From assembly GCA_050743265.1 (NCBI GenBank), contig JBOGEN010000030.1, positions 1 through 29,197 of the forward strand: a stretch of DNA of 29,197 nucleotides. Reading direction: 5' to 3'. Every line of letters begins with the position of its first letter. The stretch's first letter is position 1. The notes beneath the pieces are model-generated. The model made no database searches and was not told the DNA's origin. It saw only the letters and a list, made by a program, of their open reading frames with translations. This stretch comes from JBOGEN01 sp050743265. Its GTDB lineage: Bacteria; Actinomycetota; Actinomycetes; JBOGEN01. Below are positions 7,832 to 14,186 of the stretch, in pieces. Position numbers and translations under genes: made by a program.

Positions 7832-8296
7832 TCACGGCTGGTACGGAGGAGCGACGCCCCAACCCCAGCGGGGCACCGGCGCCTCCTCGACGACCTGAGC
7901 GCCCGGCTGGGAGTTGCCCATGGCCAGCCGGGTACCCCACTCGACGTATCCGACGAAGGCGGCCCGGAACTCGGGGTCGGCCGGCAACCTGGCGTCGTCG
8001 GCGGCCAGGCTCATGAGCGAGGCGAACCGGAACCGCTGCTCGGGCGTGATCGCGAGTCCGCGGTGGTGGGCGAGCATGCGCGCGTACCCGCCGAGCTGGT
8101 CCGTGTACCCGGTGGGACCGTCGAAGACCTCGATCCACCAGAGCGTCACGTACGCCCGGTGCTGCTCGCTCACACCGCGGGGGAAGAAGGGCGCCAGGAG
8201 GTCGTCCTTCTCCACCCGGTCGTAGAAGGCGTCGATCAGCCGCCGGACGGCCTCGGCGCCGCCGGCCCACGCGTACAGCGTCGGCGTGCCAGCCAC
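7832..8296 (-). CDS. Truncated hemoglobin, group II-like
   Basis: A small (154 residue) 2-over-2 globin that should bind heme and handle O2, NO or peroxide. It reads TLYAWAGGAEAVRRLIDAFYDRV, then LLAPFFP, then WWIEVFDGPTGYTDQLGGYARML, and has the likely proximal histidine in AHHRGLAI (H78). The Trp usually conserved a few residues later (helix G8) appears to be Phe91 here (EQRFRFASLM), which could alter ligand stabilisation. I choose GTG 8296, because TACGCT (8308-8303) sits six bases before it in the leaderless arrangement and the family homology begins right after. The upstream in-frame GTG 8344 would add 16 residues. Confidence 0.82.
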   Translation of the reverse strand: MAGTPTLYAWAGGAEAVRRLIDAFYDRVEKDDLLAPFFPRGVSEQHRAYVTLWWIEVFDGPTGYTDQLGGYARMLAHHRGLAITPEQRFRFASLMSLAADDARLPADPEFRAAFVGYVEWGTRLAMGNSQPGAQVVEEAPVPRWGWGVAPPYQP

Positions 8297-8302
8297 CGCC
8301 AC

Positions 8303-8308
8303 AGCGTA
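8303..8308 (-). promoter_or_regulatory. -10 element TACGCT before the hemoglobin gene
   Basis: On the minus strand TACGCT ends six bases before GTG 8296, and no ribosome binding site is present, consistent with a leaderless mRNA. Confidence 0.45.
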
Positions 8309-8422
8309 GTCAGCATCCGCCCATATGGGGCCGCGGAGCTCCACCGGGGCAGGTGCGGGTCATGGCGGCAGTCTGGCGAACCCGGCCACCCGTTCACGGC
8401 TGTCACGCGGGGGACGACCTGG

Positions 8423-8428
8423 GACGAT
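8423..8428 (+). promoter_or_regulatory. -10 element GACGAT before the DksA/TraR-type gene
   Basis: GACGAT ends six bases before GTG 8435, which lacks a clear Shine-Dalgarno sequence; this is the same spacing as at other suspected leaderless starts in this window. Confidence 0.45.
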
Positions 8429-8434
8429 GGGCGG

Positions 8435-8782
8435 GTGACCGACGGAGTGACCGACGGGGTGGCCGGAGGCGTGGCCGAGGTGCTCGAGGCCAAGCGGGCC
8501 GACCTGCGGCAGGAGCTCGCCCGGCTCTCCGCGCCGGCGTCGGAGGCCGGCGGCATCTCCTTCGGCAAGCGGGTCGGCGACGGGACGAGCATGGCCGTGG
8601 AGCGCCTCTCCCAGGTCGCCGCGCACGACCGGCTGCGCGCCATGGTGTCCGAGGTCGAGCGCGCGCAGGCCAAGCTCGCCGAAGGCACGTACGGGGTGTG
8701 CGACCGATGCGGAGCAGTGGTGCCGGCCGAGCGGCTCGAGGCGCTGCCCTGGGCTGTCCTGTGCGTCACCTGCCCCCGCTGA
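8435..8782 (+). CDS. TraR/DksA family C4-type zinc finger protein
   Basis: A 115-residue DksA/TraR-type protein. Most of the chain is helical (VLEAKRADLRQELARLSAP and RLRAMVSEVERAQAKLAEGTYGVC). The C-terminal zinc finger reads C-x2-C (CDRCGAVV) followed by a second C-x-x-C-type pair in VLCVTCPR. Family members bind RNA polymerase through the secondary channel and modulate initiation; the short actinobacterial forms are largely uncharacterised. The N-terminus carries a short repeat (VTDGVTDGVAGGVAE). Start GTG 8435 is supported by the -10 hexamer; a later in-frame GTG in the same repeat is possible. It is divergent from the hemoglobin gene. Confidence 0.85.
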   Translation: MTDGVTDGVAGGVAEVLEAKRADLRQELARLSAPASEAGGISFGKRVGDGTSMAVERLSQVAAHDRLRAMVSEVERAQAKLAEGTYGVCDRCGAVVPAERLEALPWAVLCVTCPR

Positions 8783-8894
8783 CCGCGGCAGGAAACCACG
8801 GGAAGCCCGCTCTTTACGCAGCGTGTCAGACCGGCTACGACCGTCATGCCGGCCCTGGGTAGGTGCCGGTGCACGGCCACGGAGGGAGACGCTC

Positions 8895-8999
8895 GTGTGG
8901 GTCTGGGTGCTGGTTGTGCTGGTCCTTGCCGTCCTCGTCGCCGCGGCCTTCCTGGGGTGGAAGGACACGGCGCGCTACCTGCGCATGCGGCGGATGTGA
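8895..8999 (+). CDS. 34-residue membrane peptide, DUF6893-like small protein
   Basis: A tiny gene of 35 codons with an excellent ribosome binding site (GGAGGGAG ending seven bases before GTG 8895). The peptide is a single hydrophobic helix (VWVLVVLVLAVLVAAAFLGW) followed by the basic end KDTARYLRMRRM. The terminal RYLxxRxM pattern and overall size match, from memory, the actinobacterial DUF6893 small proteins, whose function is unknown. I expect it to sit in the membrane with the charged C-terminus outside the bilayer. No partner gene is evident; the 224 bases that follow, up to the thermonuclease gene, contain only GC-rich low-complexity sequence. Confidence 0.75.
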   Translation: MWVWVLVVLVLAVLVAAAFLGWKDTARYLRMRRM

Positions 9000-9223
9000 C
9001 GTCCGTGGCCAGGAGGCCGCCGAGGCCGCCGAGGCCGCCCGGCTCGCGGCTCGGGTTCGGGGCTCGCTCGGGGACGGGCCGTTGACGCGTTCCGGCGTCG
9101 GCACCGGCCGGGACGCGGGAGACTCGCGCCGGGTGTGACCTCGATGGCCGAGGACACCGTGCGCACCGAGCCATGCTGCGCCTGACCGCGCCTGGCTGCG
9201 CCACACGGGGACACGGGGGAACG

Positions 9224-10078
9224 ATGGGCAGGTTCACGCTGTGTGCCGCGCTCGCGCTCGGGCTGGGGCTGGGCGCGTGCGGGGGTGACGCCGGAGAGGG
9301 CGCACCCACCGCCGGGGGCGCCACGAGGGAACCGGCCCAGCGTCCGACGACCTCACCGGCCGAGGACCCGGTGGTCACGGCGGAGGCCGACGACGACCCC
9401 GAGACCGCGTCGCCCGAGGCCGGGTCTCCCGCCGCCGAGACGCCGGCGCCCGAGCCGCGGTCCCGGCCCCGGGTGCGGCGGTACGCCGTGCTCGACGTCG
9501 TCGACGGGGACACGGTCACGGTCGCGTACCGCGGCGGGGAGTCGGTGCGGGTGATCGGGATCGACACCCCGGAGACGGTGCACCCGAGCGTCCCGGACGA
9601 GTGCGGGGGCGCGGCGGCCTCGCGTGCCGCCGGGCGGATCCTCACCGGGATGCGCGTCGGGCTGGTGTTCGACCGGTCGCAGGGCCGGCGGGACTACTAC
9701 GGTCGGTTGCTCGCGTACCTTCAGGTGCCGGGCGTCGGGGACTTCGGGCGGGTGATGGTCCGGCGTGGGCTCGCGGCCGAGTACACGTACGACACGGCGT
9801 ACCGCCACCGGGCCGCGTACCAGCGTGCCGAGAGCCGTGCCCAGGCCTCCGGTCGCGGGCTGTGGGGACACTGCGGAGGCCCCGACGAGCCCGCGCACCA
9901 GCCGAAACGGAAGCCGAAGCCCGCATCGGGCGGCAACTGCAAGCGCGGGTACGACCCGTGCGTCCCCCCGTACCCGCCCGACCTGGACTGTCCTGACGTG
10001 AACGGCCCGGTCCGCGTCACCGGCAGCGACCCGCACGGGCTGGACGCCGACGGAGACGGGTCCGCCTGCGAGACCTGA
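9224..10078 (+). CDS. Secreted thermonuclease (SNase) lipoprotein with excalibur domain
   Basis: A 284-residue surface nuclease. The lipoprotein signal peptide ends at Cys19 (LGLGLGAC), then an acidic Thr/Pro/Glu linker runs to about residue 85. The staphylococcal-nuclease domain spans about 86-216 and retains the catalytic set by alignment to SNase: R109, D114 and E117 in VRVIGIDTPE, and R161 in DYYGR. The C-terminus (about 239-283) is an excalibur calcium-binding domain with the typical DADGDGSACE ending. It should degrade extracellular DNA or RNA in a Ca2+-dependent way. ATG 9224 is chosen because it opens directly onto the signal peptide with GGGGGA upstream; ATG 9173 would place 17 unrelated residues before it. 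Confidence 0.92.
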   Translation: MGRFTLCAALALGLGLGACGGDAGEGAPTAGGATREPAQRPTTSPAEDPVVTAEADDDPETASPEAGSPAAETPAPEPRSRPRVRRYAVLDVVDGDTVTVAYRGGESVRVIGIDTPETVHPSVPDECGGAAASRAAGRILTGMRVGLVFDRSQGRRDYYGRLLAYLQVPGVGDFGRVMVRRGLAAEYTYDTAYRHRAAYQRAESRAQASGRGLWGHCGGPDEPAHQPKRKPKPASGGNCKRGYDPCVPPYPPDLDCPDVNGPVRVTGSDPHGLDADGDGSACET

Positions 10079-10098
10079 CTGCCGGCGGAAGGACCTGC

Positions 10099-10917
10099 CT
10101 AGACCGTGTCGGCCTGGCGCGCCGCTTCCGGAGCGGCGGGGAGGGTGTCCCCGGTCTCGAGCAGCGTCTTGAGGTCGGACAACAGGTGCGGCCACCCCTG
10201 GCTGATCAGCTCGTGCAGGGCGCCTCCGGGCTCGAGGTCACCGTGGACCACGGTCAGCTTCACCATCTCCCCCACGGGTTCGATGTCGAAGCTCACCGTC
10301 GACCGCCGTTCGGCCGCGAGCCGCGCGAGGAGGTCGTCGTCGATCCCGACCGCTGTGGCGAACTCCGCCGTGACCGTGTGCCAGGTGTACGCCAGCCTGC
10401 GGTAGGGGTCGGACTCGAGGACCACCTGCTCGGGATCCGTGACCGTCACGCCGTGCCCGTTCCAGGTCATCGTCGAGCCCACGGCCCAGTCCGTGTCGAA
10501 CGCCGTGTCCCAGTAGCGCCGGGTGAAGGCCGGGTCGGTCAGCGCCTGCCACAGCCGCTGGGGCGTCGTGTGGATGTAGCTCGTGTAGACGAACTCGGTG
10601 TCGCTCATCGGCTTGTGCTCCAATGCCGTCTTCAGGTCGGCGAGCGCACGGACGCGCTCTCGGTCGTACCGGTTGATCCAGCGTTCGGCGATGGCGTTGA
10701 TCGGCTCCGCGTTGAGGTAGTGCAACTTCTCCCGGCCACGCCAGACCGTGGTCACGAGGTTCGCGGTCTCGAGCACCGCGAGGTGCTTGCTCACGGACTG
10801 CCGGGTCATGTCCAGGCCCGCGCACAGCTCGCGCAGGCTCTGCCCCGTCCGGGCGTTCAGGCTGTCGAGCAGCCGCCGCCGGCTGGCGTCGGCCAGGGCC
10901 TTGAACACCTCGTCCAT
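10099..10917 (-). CDS. ArsR-type winged-helix regulator fused to an SRPBCC (AHSA1-like) domain
   Basis: A 272-residue two-domain protein. Residues 1-75 form an ArsR winged helix (VFKALADASRRRLLDSL; recognition helix around MTRQSVSKHLAVLE; wing VWRGREKLHYLN). Residues from about 105 to 255 form an Activator of Hsp90 ATPase homologue 1-like SRPBCC domain (YIHTTPQRLWQALTDPAFTRRYW and SQGWPHLLSDLKTLLETG), a hydrophobic-ligand pocket fold. No metal-binding cysteine pair of classic ArsR sensors is visible, so a small organic ligand is more likely. The gene ends 20 bp from the convergent thermonuclease gene. Its promoter carries two identical dyads (see 10937-10980), so the protein most probably represses itself. 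Confidence 0.9.
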   Translation of the reverse strand: MDEVFKALADASRRRLLDSLNARTGQSLRELCAGLDMTRQSVSKHLAVLETANLVTTVWRGREKLHYLNAEPINAIAERWINRYDRERVRALADLKTALEHKPMSDTEFVYTSYIHTTPQRLWQALTDPAFTRRYWDTAFDTDWAVGSTMTWNGHGVTVTDPEQVVLESDPYRRLAYTWHTVTAEFATAVGIDDDLLARLAAERRSTVSFDIEPVGEMVKLTVVHGDLEPGGALHELISQGWPHLLSDLKTLLETGDTLPAAPEAARQADTV

Positions 10918-10936
10918 CTCTTCACGCTCGTCTCAT

Positions 10937-10952
10937 GCAGCCGCTGGGCTGC
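10937..10952 (-). promoter_or_regulatory. Operator 1: GCAGCC-N4-GGCTGC dyad
   Basis: A perfect 6-bp-arm inverted repeat (extended to 8 bp as ATGCAGCC/GGCTGCAT, 10935-10954) lying at and just after the predicted transcription start of the ArsR-SRPBCC gene. It shares the arm sequence with operator 2; centre-to-centre distance is 28 bp. Confidence 0.75.
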
Positions 10953-10957
10953 ATGTG

Positions 10958-10987
10958 AAGATAGGCAGCCGTACGGCTGCACGTCAA
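10958..10987 (-). promoter_or_regulatory. Promoter of the ArsR-SRPBCC gene
   Basis: On the minus strand the -35 TTGACG (10987-10982) and the -10 TATCTT (10963-10958) are separated by 18 bases. Operator 2 fills the spacer and operator 1 overlaps the start site, an arrangement that would block RNA polymerase. Confidence 0.75.
10965..10980 (-). promoter_or_regulatory. Operator 2: GCAGCC-N4-GGCTGC palindrome
   Basis: A fully palindromic 16-bp site (central GTAC) between the -35 and -10 of the promoter, with the same arms as operator 1. It is most simply the binding site of the ArsR domain encoded directly downstream. Confidence 0.78.
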
Positions 10988-11260
10988 GTGGTGAGTCGGC
11001 GGCGAACCGTTCACCGCCCGTCCGGTGCGGCTCCCGCGGCTCACGACCGGTGGACACCGCATGCAGGTGTGGGCACCCGCGCGTGGTCACCTGGCTGCGC
11101 GCTGGACAACACGCGGCGCCGCGGTCGGTGCGACGTGCAGTTCGCACCAACGGGCCCCTTTTCCTTTTTCCTCCGGGACCCGCTCTTGCGGCGCCGTGCC
11201 GGGCCGCTGCTCAAGAAAAGGAAGCGAGCTCCTGCCGCCCCTGGGCGCAGACTCGGGGCC
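10988..11260. other. Gene-free divergent region between the ArsR-SRPBCC promoter and the cupin gene
   Basis: No gene is seen here. The region contains an unusually pyrimidine-rich patch (11157-11171, CCTTTTCCTTTTTCC) and, about 50 bases later, its approximate complement (TTCCTTTT at 11161-11168 against AAAAGGAA at 11216-11223), which could pair in RNA with a large loop. A likely -10, CAGACT (11248-11253), ends seven bases before the cupin start codon. Confidence 0.4.
11248..11253 (+). promoter_or_regulatory. -10-like hexamer CAGACT before the cupin gene
   Basis: CAGACT ends seven bases before ATG 11261, which lacks a Shine-Dalgarno sequence. The same hexamer occurs in the same position before the deaminase gene at 21261 and 18 bases after a TTGACA at 13233, which supports its use as a -10. 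Confidence 0.4.
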
Positions 11261-11746
11261 ATGACCGGTACGCAGCTGAGCCCCGCCTCCCGCATCGTGA
11301 CGCCGGCGATCACCACCCGGGAGACCCAGCGAGTTATTCCCTTCCTGGGCCAGTGGTACCGCGTCCTGGTCTCCGGCCAGGACACTGCCGGCACCTTCGC
11401 GGTGATGGACACCGAGGCCGCGCGGGGCCACGGCAGCCCGATGCACCTGCACCGCCACGACTGCGAGGTCTTCCTCGTCGTCGAGGGCACACTGCGGGTC
11501 GTCGTGGACGGACAGGAACACGAGGCCGGCGCCGGCAGCGCCGCGGTGTTGCCCGCGGGCCGCCCCCACGGCTTCGTCGTCATCAGCGAGGCCGCCCGCT
11601 ACCTGACCATGCATCACGGGCCCACGTTCGAACAGTTCGCGGCGGCCGCCGCCGGCGAGGGCGACGACATCCCCGAGCCGTCGCGGCTGACCGAGATCGC
11701 CGCCGAGCACGGCATCGACATCGTCGGTCCCCCGCTGGTCCCCTGA
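11261..11746 (+). CDS. Cupin domain protein (quercetin 2,3-dioxygenase-like)
   Basis: A 161-residue single-cupin protein. Motif 1 is PMHLHRHDCEVFLVVEG with candidate metal ligands H62, H64 and E69; motif 2 is VLPAGRPHGFVV with H103. The full ligand set suggests a metal-dependent enzyme of the quercetinase/dioxygenase-like type rather than a ligand-free binding protein. The C-terminal part (AAAGEGDDIPEPSRLTEIAAEHGIDIVGPPLVP) is typical of this actinobacterial group. It is divergent from the ArsR-SRPBCC regulator, which may control it, but no copy of that regulator's dyad lies near its own -10. The substrate is unknown. Confidence 0.85.
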   Translation: MTGTQLSPASRIVTPAITTRETQRVIPFLGQWYRVLVSGQDTAGTFAVMDTEAARGHGSPMHLHRHDCEVFLVVEGTLRVVVDGQEHEAGAGSAAVLPAGRPHGFVVISEAARYLTMHHGPTFEQFAAAAAGEGDDIPEPSRLTEIAAEHGIDIVGPPLVP

Positions 11747-11781
11747 GCACTGCCACTACTGGACCGATGGGAGGTGCGGCT

Positions 11782-12090
11782 CTATGGCGGCGCAGGCTCG
11801 TCGGGCCGCAGCGAGGCGAAGAGCAGCAGCGCGTCGAAGCGTGCAGCTACCTCGGGGGCGTTCTTGTCGGCGGCGCGCAGCGTGCCGGCGGCGACCGCCT
11901 GGCGCACCGCCACCCAGGCGGCGCCCATGTCGTCGAAGGACAGCGCCCCGGACCGGGGGTGTTCCAGGTAGCGGATCAGTTCGCCGAGAATCCACGCCTG
12001 ATCGGGGTCGGCGACCCCGCGGTGCTCCTTCTGGACGACCGCTTCGGTCAGCACCTAAACGAGGGGACCCCGCCGAATCGACAGGTGTCG
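11782..12090 (-). pseudogene. Truncated remnant of an uncharacterised actinobacterial protein family
   Basis: An open frame from GTG 12054 encodes 90 residues rich in conserved-looking sequence (DPDQAWILGELIRYLEHPR, SGALSFDDMGAAWVAVRQAV, AAGTLRAADKNAPEVAARFD). From memory this resembles the middle of a longer family of actinobacterial hypothetical proteins. Two features suggest decay. First, an in-frame TAG (12057-12055) lies immediately before the GTG, yet upstream of it the frame continues as RHLSIRRGPLV, which reads like the natural continuation. Second, the C-terminus stops abruptly after FASLRPDEPAPP. No Shine-Dalgarno sequence is present. It could alternatively be a short functional gene starting at 12054. 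Function unknown. Confidence 0.55.
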
Positions 12091-12103
12091 CGCACCACCT
12101 GGG

Positions 12104-12538
12104 TCACATCTGCTCGACCCACTCGGCTCGCCACTCCGGCGCCTCGAAGGCGCGCGTGTAATAGCGGGTGTCACGCACGATCCGCCCGTCCCGGTCGAGC
12201 TCGAGGACGACGATCAGGTGCCAGACGTCCCCCTCGTAGTCGTTGACGCCCTCGACCACCCACATCCCGCCGGCCCCGACCACGCGCCGGAGCGTGCTGG
12301 ACGGGGGTACGGGAAACGCCTCCTGCATCGCGCGCATGGCCTCGCGCGTGCGGATGCGCTCACCGGACTGCGGCATCTCCATGACGTAGTCCTCGTGGCG
12401 CAGCGCGAACTCCGCCTCGGGAGAGAGCGACTCCGGCGACCCGTGCGCGAACAGCAGCTCGATGCCCTCCCGGAAGGCCTCGGCGTCGCTCTCGCGTACC
12501 GCGCGACGGAAGAGCTCCTGGACCGCGGACTCGCTCAC
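12104..12538 (-). CDS. NTF2-like / SnoaL-like domain protein
   Basis: A 144-residue cone-fold protein of the nuclear transport factor 2 (SnoaL-like) superfamily, which contains isomerases, dehydratases and binding proteins. Recognisable parts are the helical N-terminus (VQELFRRAVRESDAEAFREGIELLF), the core YVMEMPQSGERIRTREAMRAM, GMWVVEGVNDYEGDVWHLIVVLELD, and the end RYYTRAFEAPEWRAEWVEQ. A second protein in this window (23648-24046) shares the PQSGER and EAP-WRA-W motifs. GTG 12538 is the start, with GGGGAGG five bases upstream. The 24-bp gap to the GNAT gene upstream suggests co-transcription. The reaction cannot be predicted. Confidence 0.8.
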   Translation of the reverse strand: MSESAVQELFRRAVRESDAEAFREGIELLFAHGSPESLSPEAEFALRHEDYVMEMPQSGERIRTREAMRAMQEAFPVPPSSTLRRVVGAGGMWVVEGVNDYEGDVWHLIVVLELDRDGRIVRDTRYYTRAFEAPEWRAEWVEQM

Positions 12539-12563
12539 CTCGGCCTCCCCACACGCCCCCGCG

Positions 12564-13079
12564 TTACGGCGACGTCAGGTCTGTCTGCGGGTCGATGCGC
12601 CAGTGGTTCGTACGGAGGACGCGGTCGACGAACTTGACGTCCCGCTCGCCGACGAGCGTGAACCCGAGCGAGCGGCAGATGCCGTTCGACGCGTCGTTCG
12701 TCACCCCGGGGAACGCATGCACCAGCCCCCAGCGCTTCTCGTCCCGGGCCCGTTCGAGCATCGCCCGGACGGCCGCCTTGCCCAGGCCCCGCCCCTGGAA
12801 CTCGGGGAGGACCATCCAGCCGGCCTCCGAGATGGTCTCGGCGTCCTCCTCGTGGGTCCACAGCACGACGGTGCCCGCGACCGTGTCGGGATCGGAGTCG
12901 TCCGGCAGGATCATCAAGATCCAGCCCCGCCCGGACGCGACGTCGCCCACGTCCCGCCGCACCTTGGCCTCGATTCCCTCCCGGGGCAGCGGGCCACCGA
13001 GCTCGGCCATCATCGCCGGGTCGCACCGCATGCGGACGTAGGTGTCGACGTCCTTCAGGCTCACGTCACGCAGCCGCAC
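12564..13079 (-). CDS. GNAT family N-acetyltransferase
   Basis: A 171-residue GNAT acetyltransferase (acetyl-CoA dependent). The acetyl-CoA pyrophosphate loop is EFQGRGLGKAAVRAML, preceded by the beta-strand 4 segment EAGWMVLPEF. The C-terminal NDASNGICRSLGFTLVGERDVKF matches the small-molecule/RimJ-like acetyltransferase pattern with its N...S...GF signature. The start is GTG 13079, with GAGG about nine bases upstream. It lies directly upstream of the NTF2-like gene on the same strand. The acceptor is unknown. Confidence 0.87.
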   Translation of the reverse strand: MRLRDVSLKDVDTYVRMRCDPAMMAELGGPLPREGIEAKVRRDVGDVASGRGWILMILPDDSDPDTVAGTVVLWTHEEDAETISEAGWMVLPEFQGRGLGKAAVRAMLERARDEKRWGLVHAFPGVTNDASNGICRSLGFTLVGERDVKFVDRVLRTNHWRIDPQTDLTSP

Positions 13080-13232
13080 CTGTCACCACCTCGACTCGAC
13101 CCCCGGTTAGCGACTGTCTACACCACCATCACGCGGCTGTCCCCGCAGGTCACGCGTGGGTCGTCGGCCACCGAGCGGCGGCCGAGCAGCGCGGGCCGAT
13201 CAGTTGGCACGTCCCATACCGGGACAAAACCC

Positions 13233-13262
13233 TTGACATTGTGTTTTTTATAACACCAGACT
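13233..13262 (+). promoter_or_regulatory. Promoter of the FAH hydrolase-NhaC operon
   Basis: A consensus -35 TTGACA (13233-13238) is followed after 18 bases by CAGACT (13257-13262), the hexamer seen as -10 elsewhere here. The predicted start near 13269 leaves a leader of about 27 bases with GGGGGAG before ATG 13296. Confidence 0.55.
13241..13256 (+). promoter_or_regulatory. Operator candidate GTGTT-N6-AACAC inside the promoter spacer
   Basis: An AT-rich inverted repeat with 5-bp arms exactly fills the -35/-10 spacer. Position and symmetry fit a dimeric repressor site (GntR- or TetR-like), but no regulator gene is adjacent. A second dyad, GTCCC-N5-GGGAC, lies at 13211-13225 just upstream of the -35. 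Confidence 0.5.
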
Positions 13263-13295
13263 CGCCGTGACTGGACGCTCAACGGGGGAGCCACA

Positions 13296-14174
13296 ATGAG
13301 ACTGCTGTCCTTTTACGCAGAAGACGGTGTGCGGCTCGGCATCGGGACGGATGACGGCGTCATCGACGTACGCGAGGCGGCGCGGGCCGCGGGCATCCGA
13401 GCGCCTGACTCGGTCGCGGACGTGCTCGCCGGGGGACACGCGGCGGTCGCTCAGCTGGAGCAGATCCAGGCGACGGGCGGTCTGACCCTGCACGAGTCCG
13501 AGCTGAGCCATGCTCCGGCCGTCCCCGCGCCCGGAAAGATCCTCTGCGTCGGCGCGAACTACCGCAAGCACGCCCTCGAGGCCGGGCTCACCGTCCTCGA
13601 GTACCCGGTCTACTTCCCGAAGTTCGCCAACGGCCTCAGCGGCCACCGTGCTGAGGTCGTGCTGCCGGCCGTGACCACGCAGGGTGACTACGAGGTCGAG
13701 CTGGTGGCGGTCATCGGCCGGCCGACGTACCGCGTGTCCCTCGCGTACGCGCTCGACCACGTCTTCGGGTACGCGACCGGCAACGACCTGTCGGCCAGGG
13801 AGCTGCAGATGCGCAGCAGCCAGTGGCTGTACGGCAAGGCGATCGACGGGTTCGCCCCCCTCGGGCCCTACCTGGTCACCGCCGACGAGGTGCCGGACCC
13901 GCAGGCCCTGCCGCTGCGCACCTGGGTCAACGACGAGCTGCGGCAGAGCTCCAGCACCGAGGACATGGTGTTCTCCGTCGCCGAGCTGGTCAGCGACCTG
14001 TCCCAGATCATGACGCTGGACCCGGGCGACGTCATCTACACCGGTACGCCGGAAGGCGTGGCCCTGGGCATGCCGGAGCCCCGGTGGCTGCAGCCCGGCG
14101 ATGAGGTCACCTGCGAGGTCGAAGGGCTCGGCCGGCTGGTGACGTACCTGGTGGCCGACAAGTCCGGCGAGTGA
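13296..14174 (+). CDS. Fumarylacetoacetate hydrolase (FAH) family protein
   Basis: A 292-residue FAH-superfamily enzyme; members hydrolyse or decarboxylate 2,4-dioxo acids and related keto acids using a divalent metal. An N-terminal domain (1-75) precedes the catalytic domain. The metal ligands are E133 and E135 (DYEVELVAVIG) and D164 (GNDLSAR), and the general-base pair H92/E95 sits in NYRKHALEAG. KAIDGFAPLGPYLV and YTGTPEGVALGM are family signatures. The start is ATG 13296 with GGGGGAG upstream. It is followed after 12 bp by an NhaC-type transporter, so the pair probably imports and cleaves one acid. Candidate activities include hydrolysis of a 2,4-diketo-3-deoxy sugar acid or a homoprotocatechuate-type intermediate; the sequence alone does not decide. 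Confidence 0.9.
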   Translation: MRLLSFYAEDGVRLGIGTDDGVIDVREAARAAGIRAPDSVADVLAGGHAAVAQLEQIQATGGLTLHESELSHAPAVPAPGKILCVGANYRKHALEAGLTVLEYPVYFPKFANGLSGHRAEVVLPAVTTQGDYEVELVAVIGRPTYRVSLAYALDHVFGYATGNDLSARELQMRSSQWLYGKAIDGFAPLGPYLVTADEVPDPQALPLRTWVNDELRQSSSTEDMVFSVAELVSDLSQIMTLDPGDVIYTGTPEGVALGMPEPRWLQPGDEVTCEVEGLGRLVTYLVADKSGE

Positions 14175-14186
14175 GGTGCCCGTCCC

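Noticed and set aside
9000..9223. GC-rich low-complexity stretch with GCCGAG repeats after the small membrane peptide
   Set aside because: Open frames here give only Arg/Pro/Gly or Glu/Ala repeats without a ribosome binding site; no gene or structured RNA is supported.
11157..11223. Pyrimidine-rich patch and complementary purine patch upstream of the cupin gene as a riboswitch
   Set aside because: No known aptamer core is visible, and the predicted start at about 11260 would exclude this region from the mRNA.
13249..13254. TATAAC as the -10 of the FAH operon
   Set aside because: It lies only ten bases after TTGACA, too close for a sigma70 promoter; CAGACT at 18 bases fits better.
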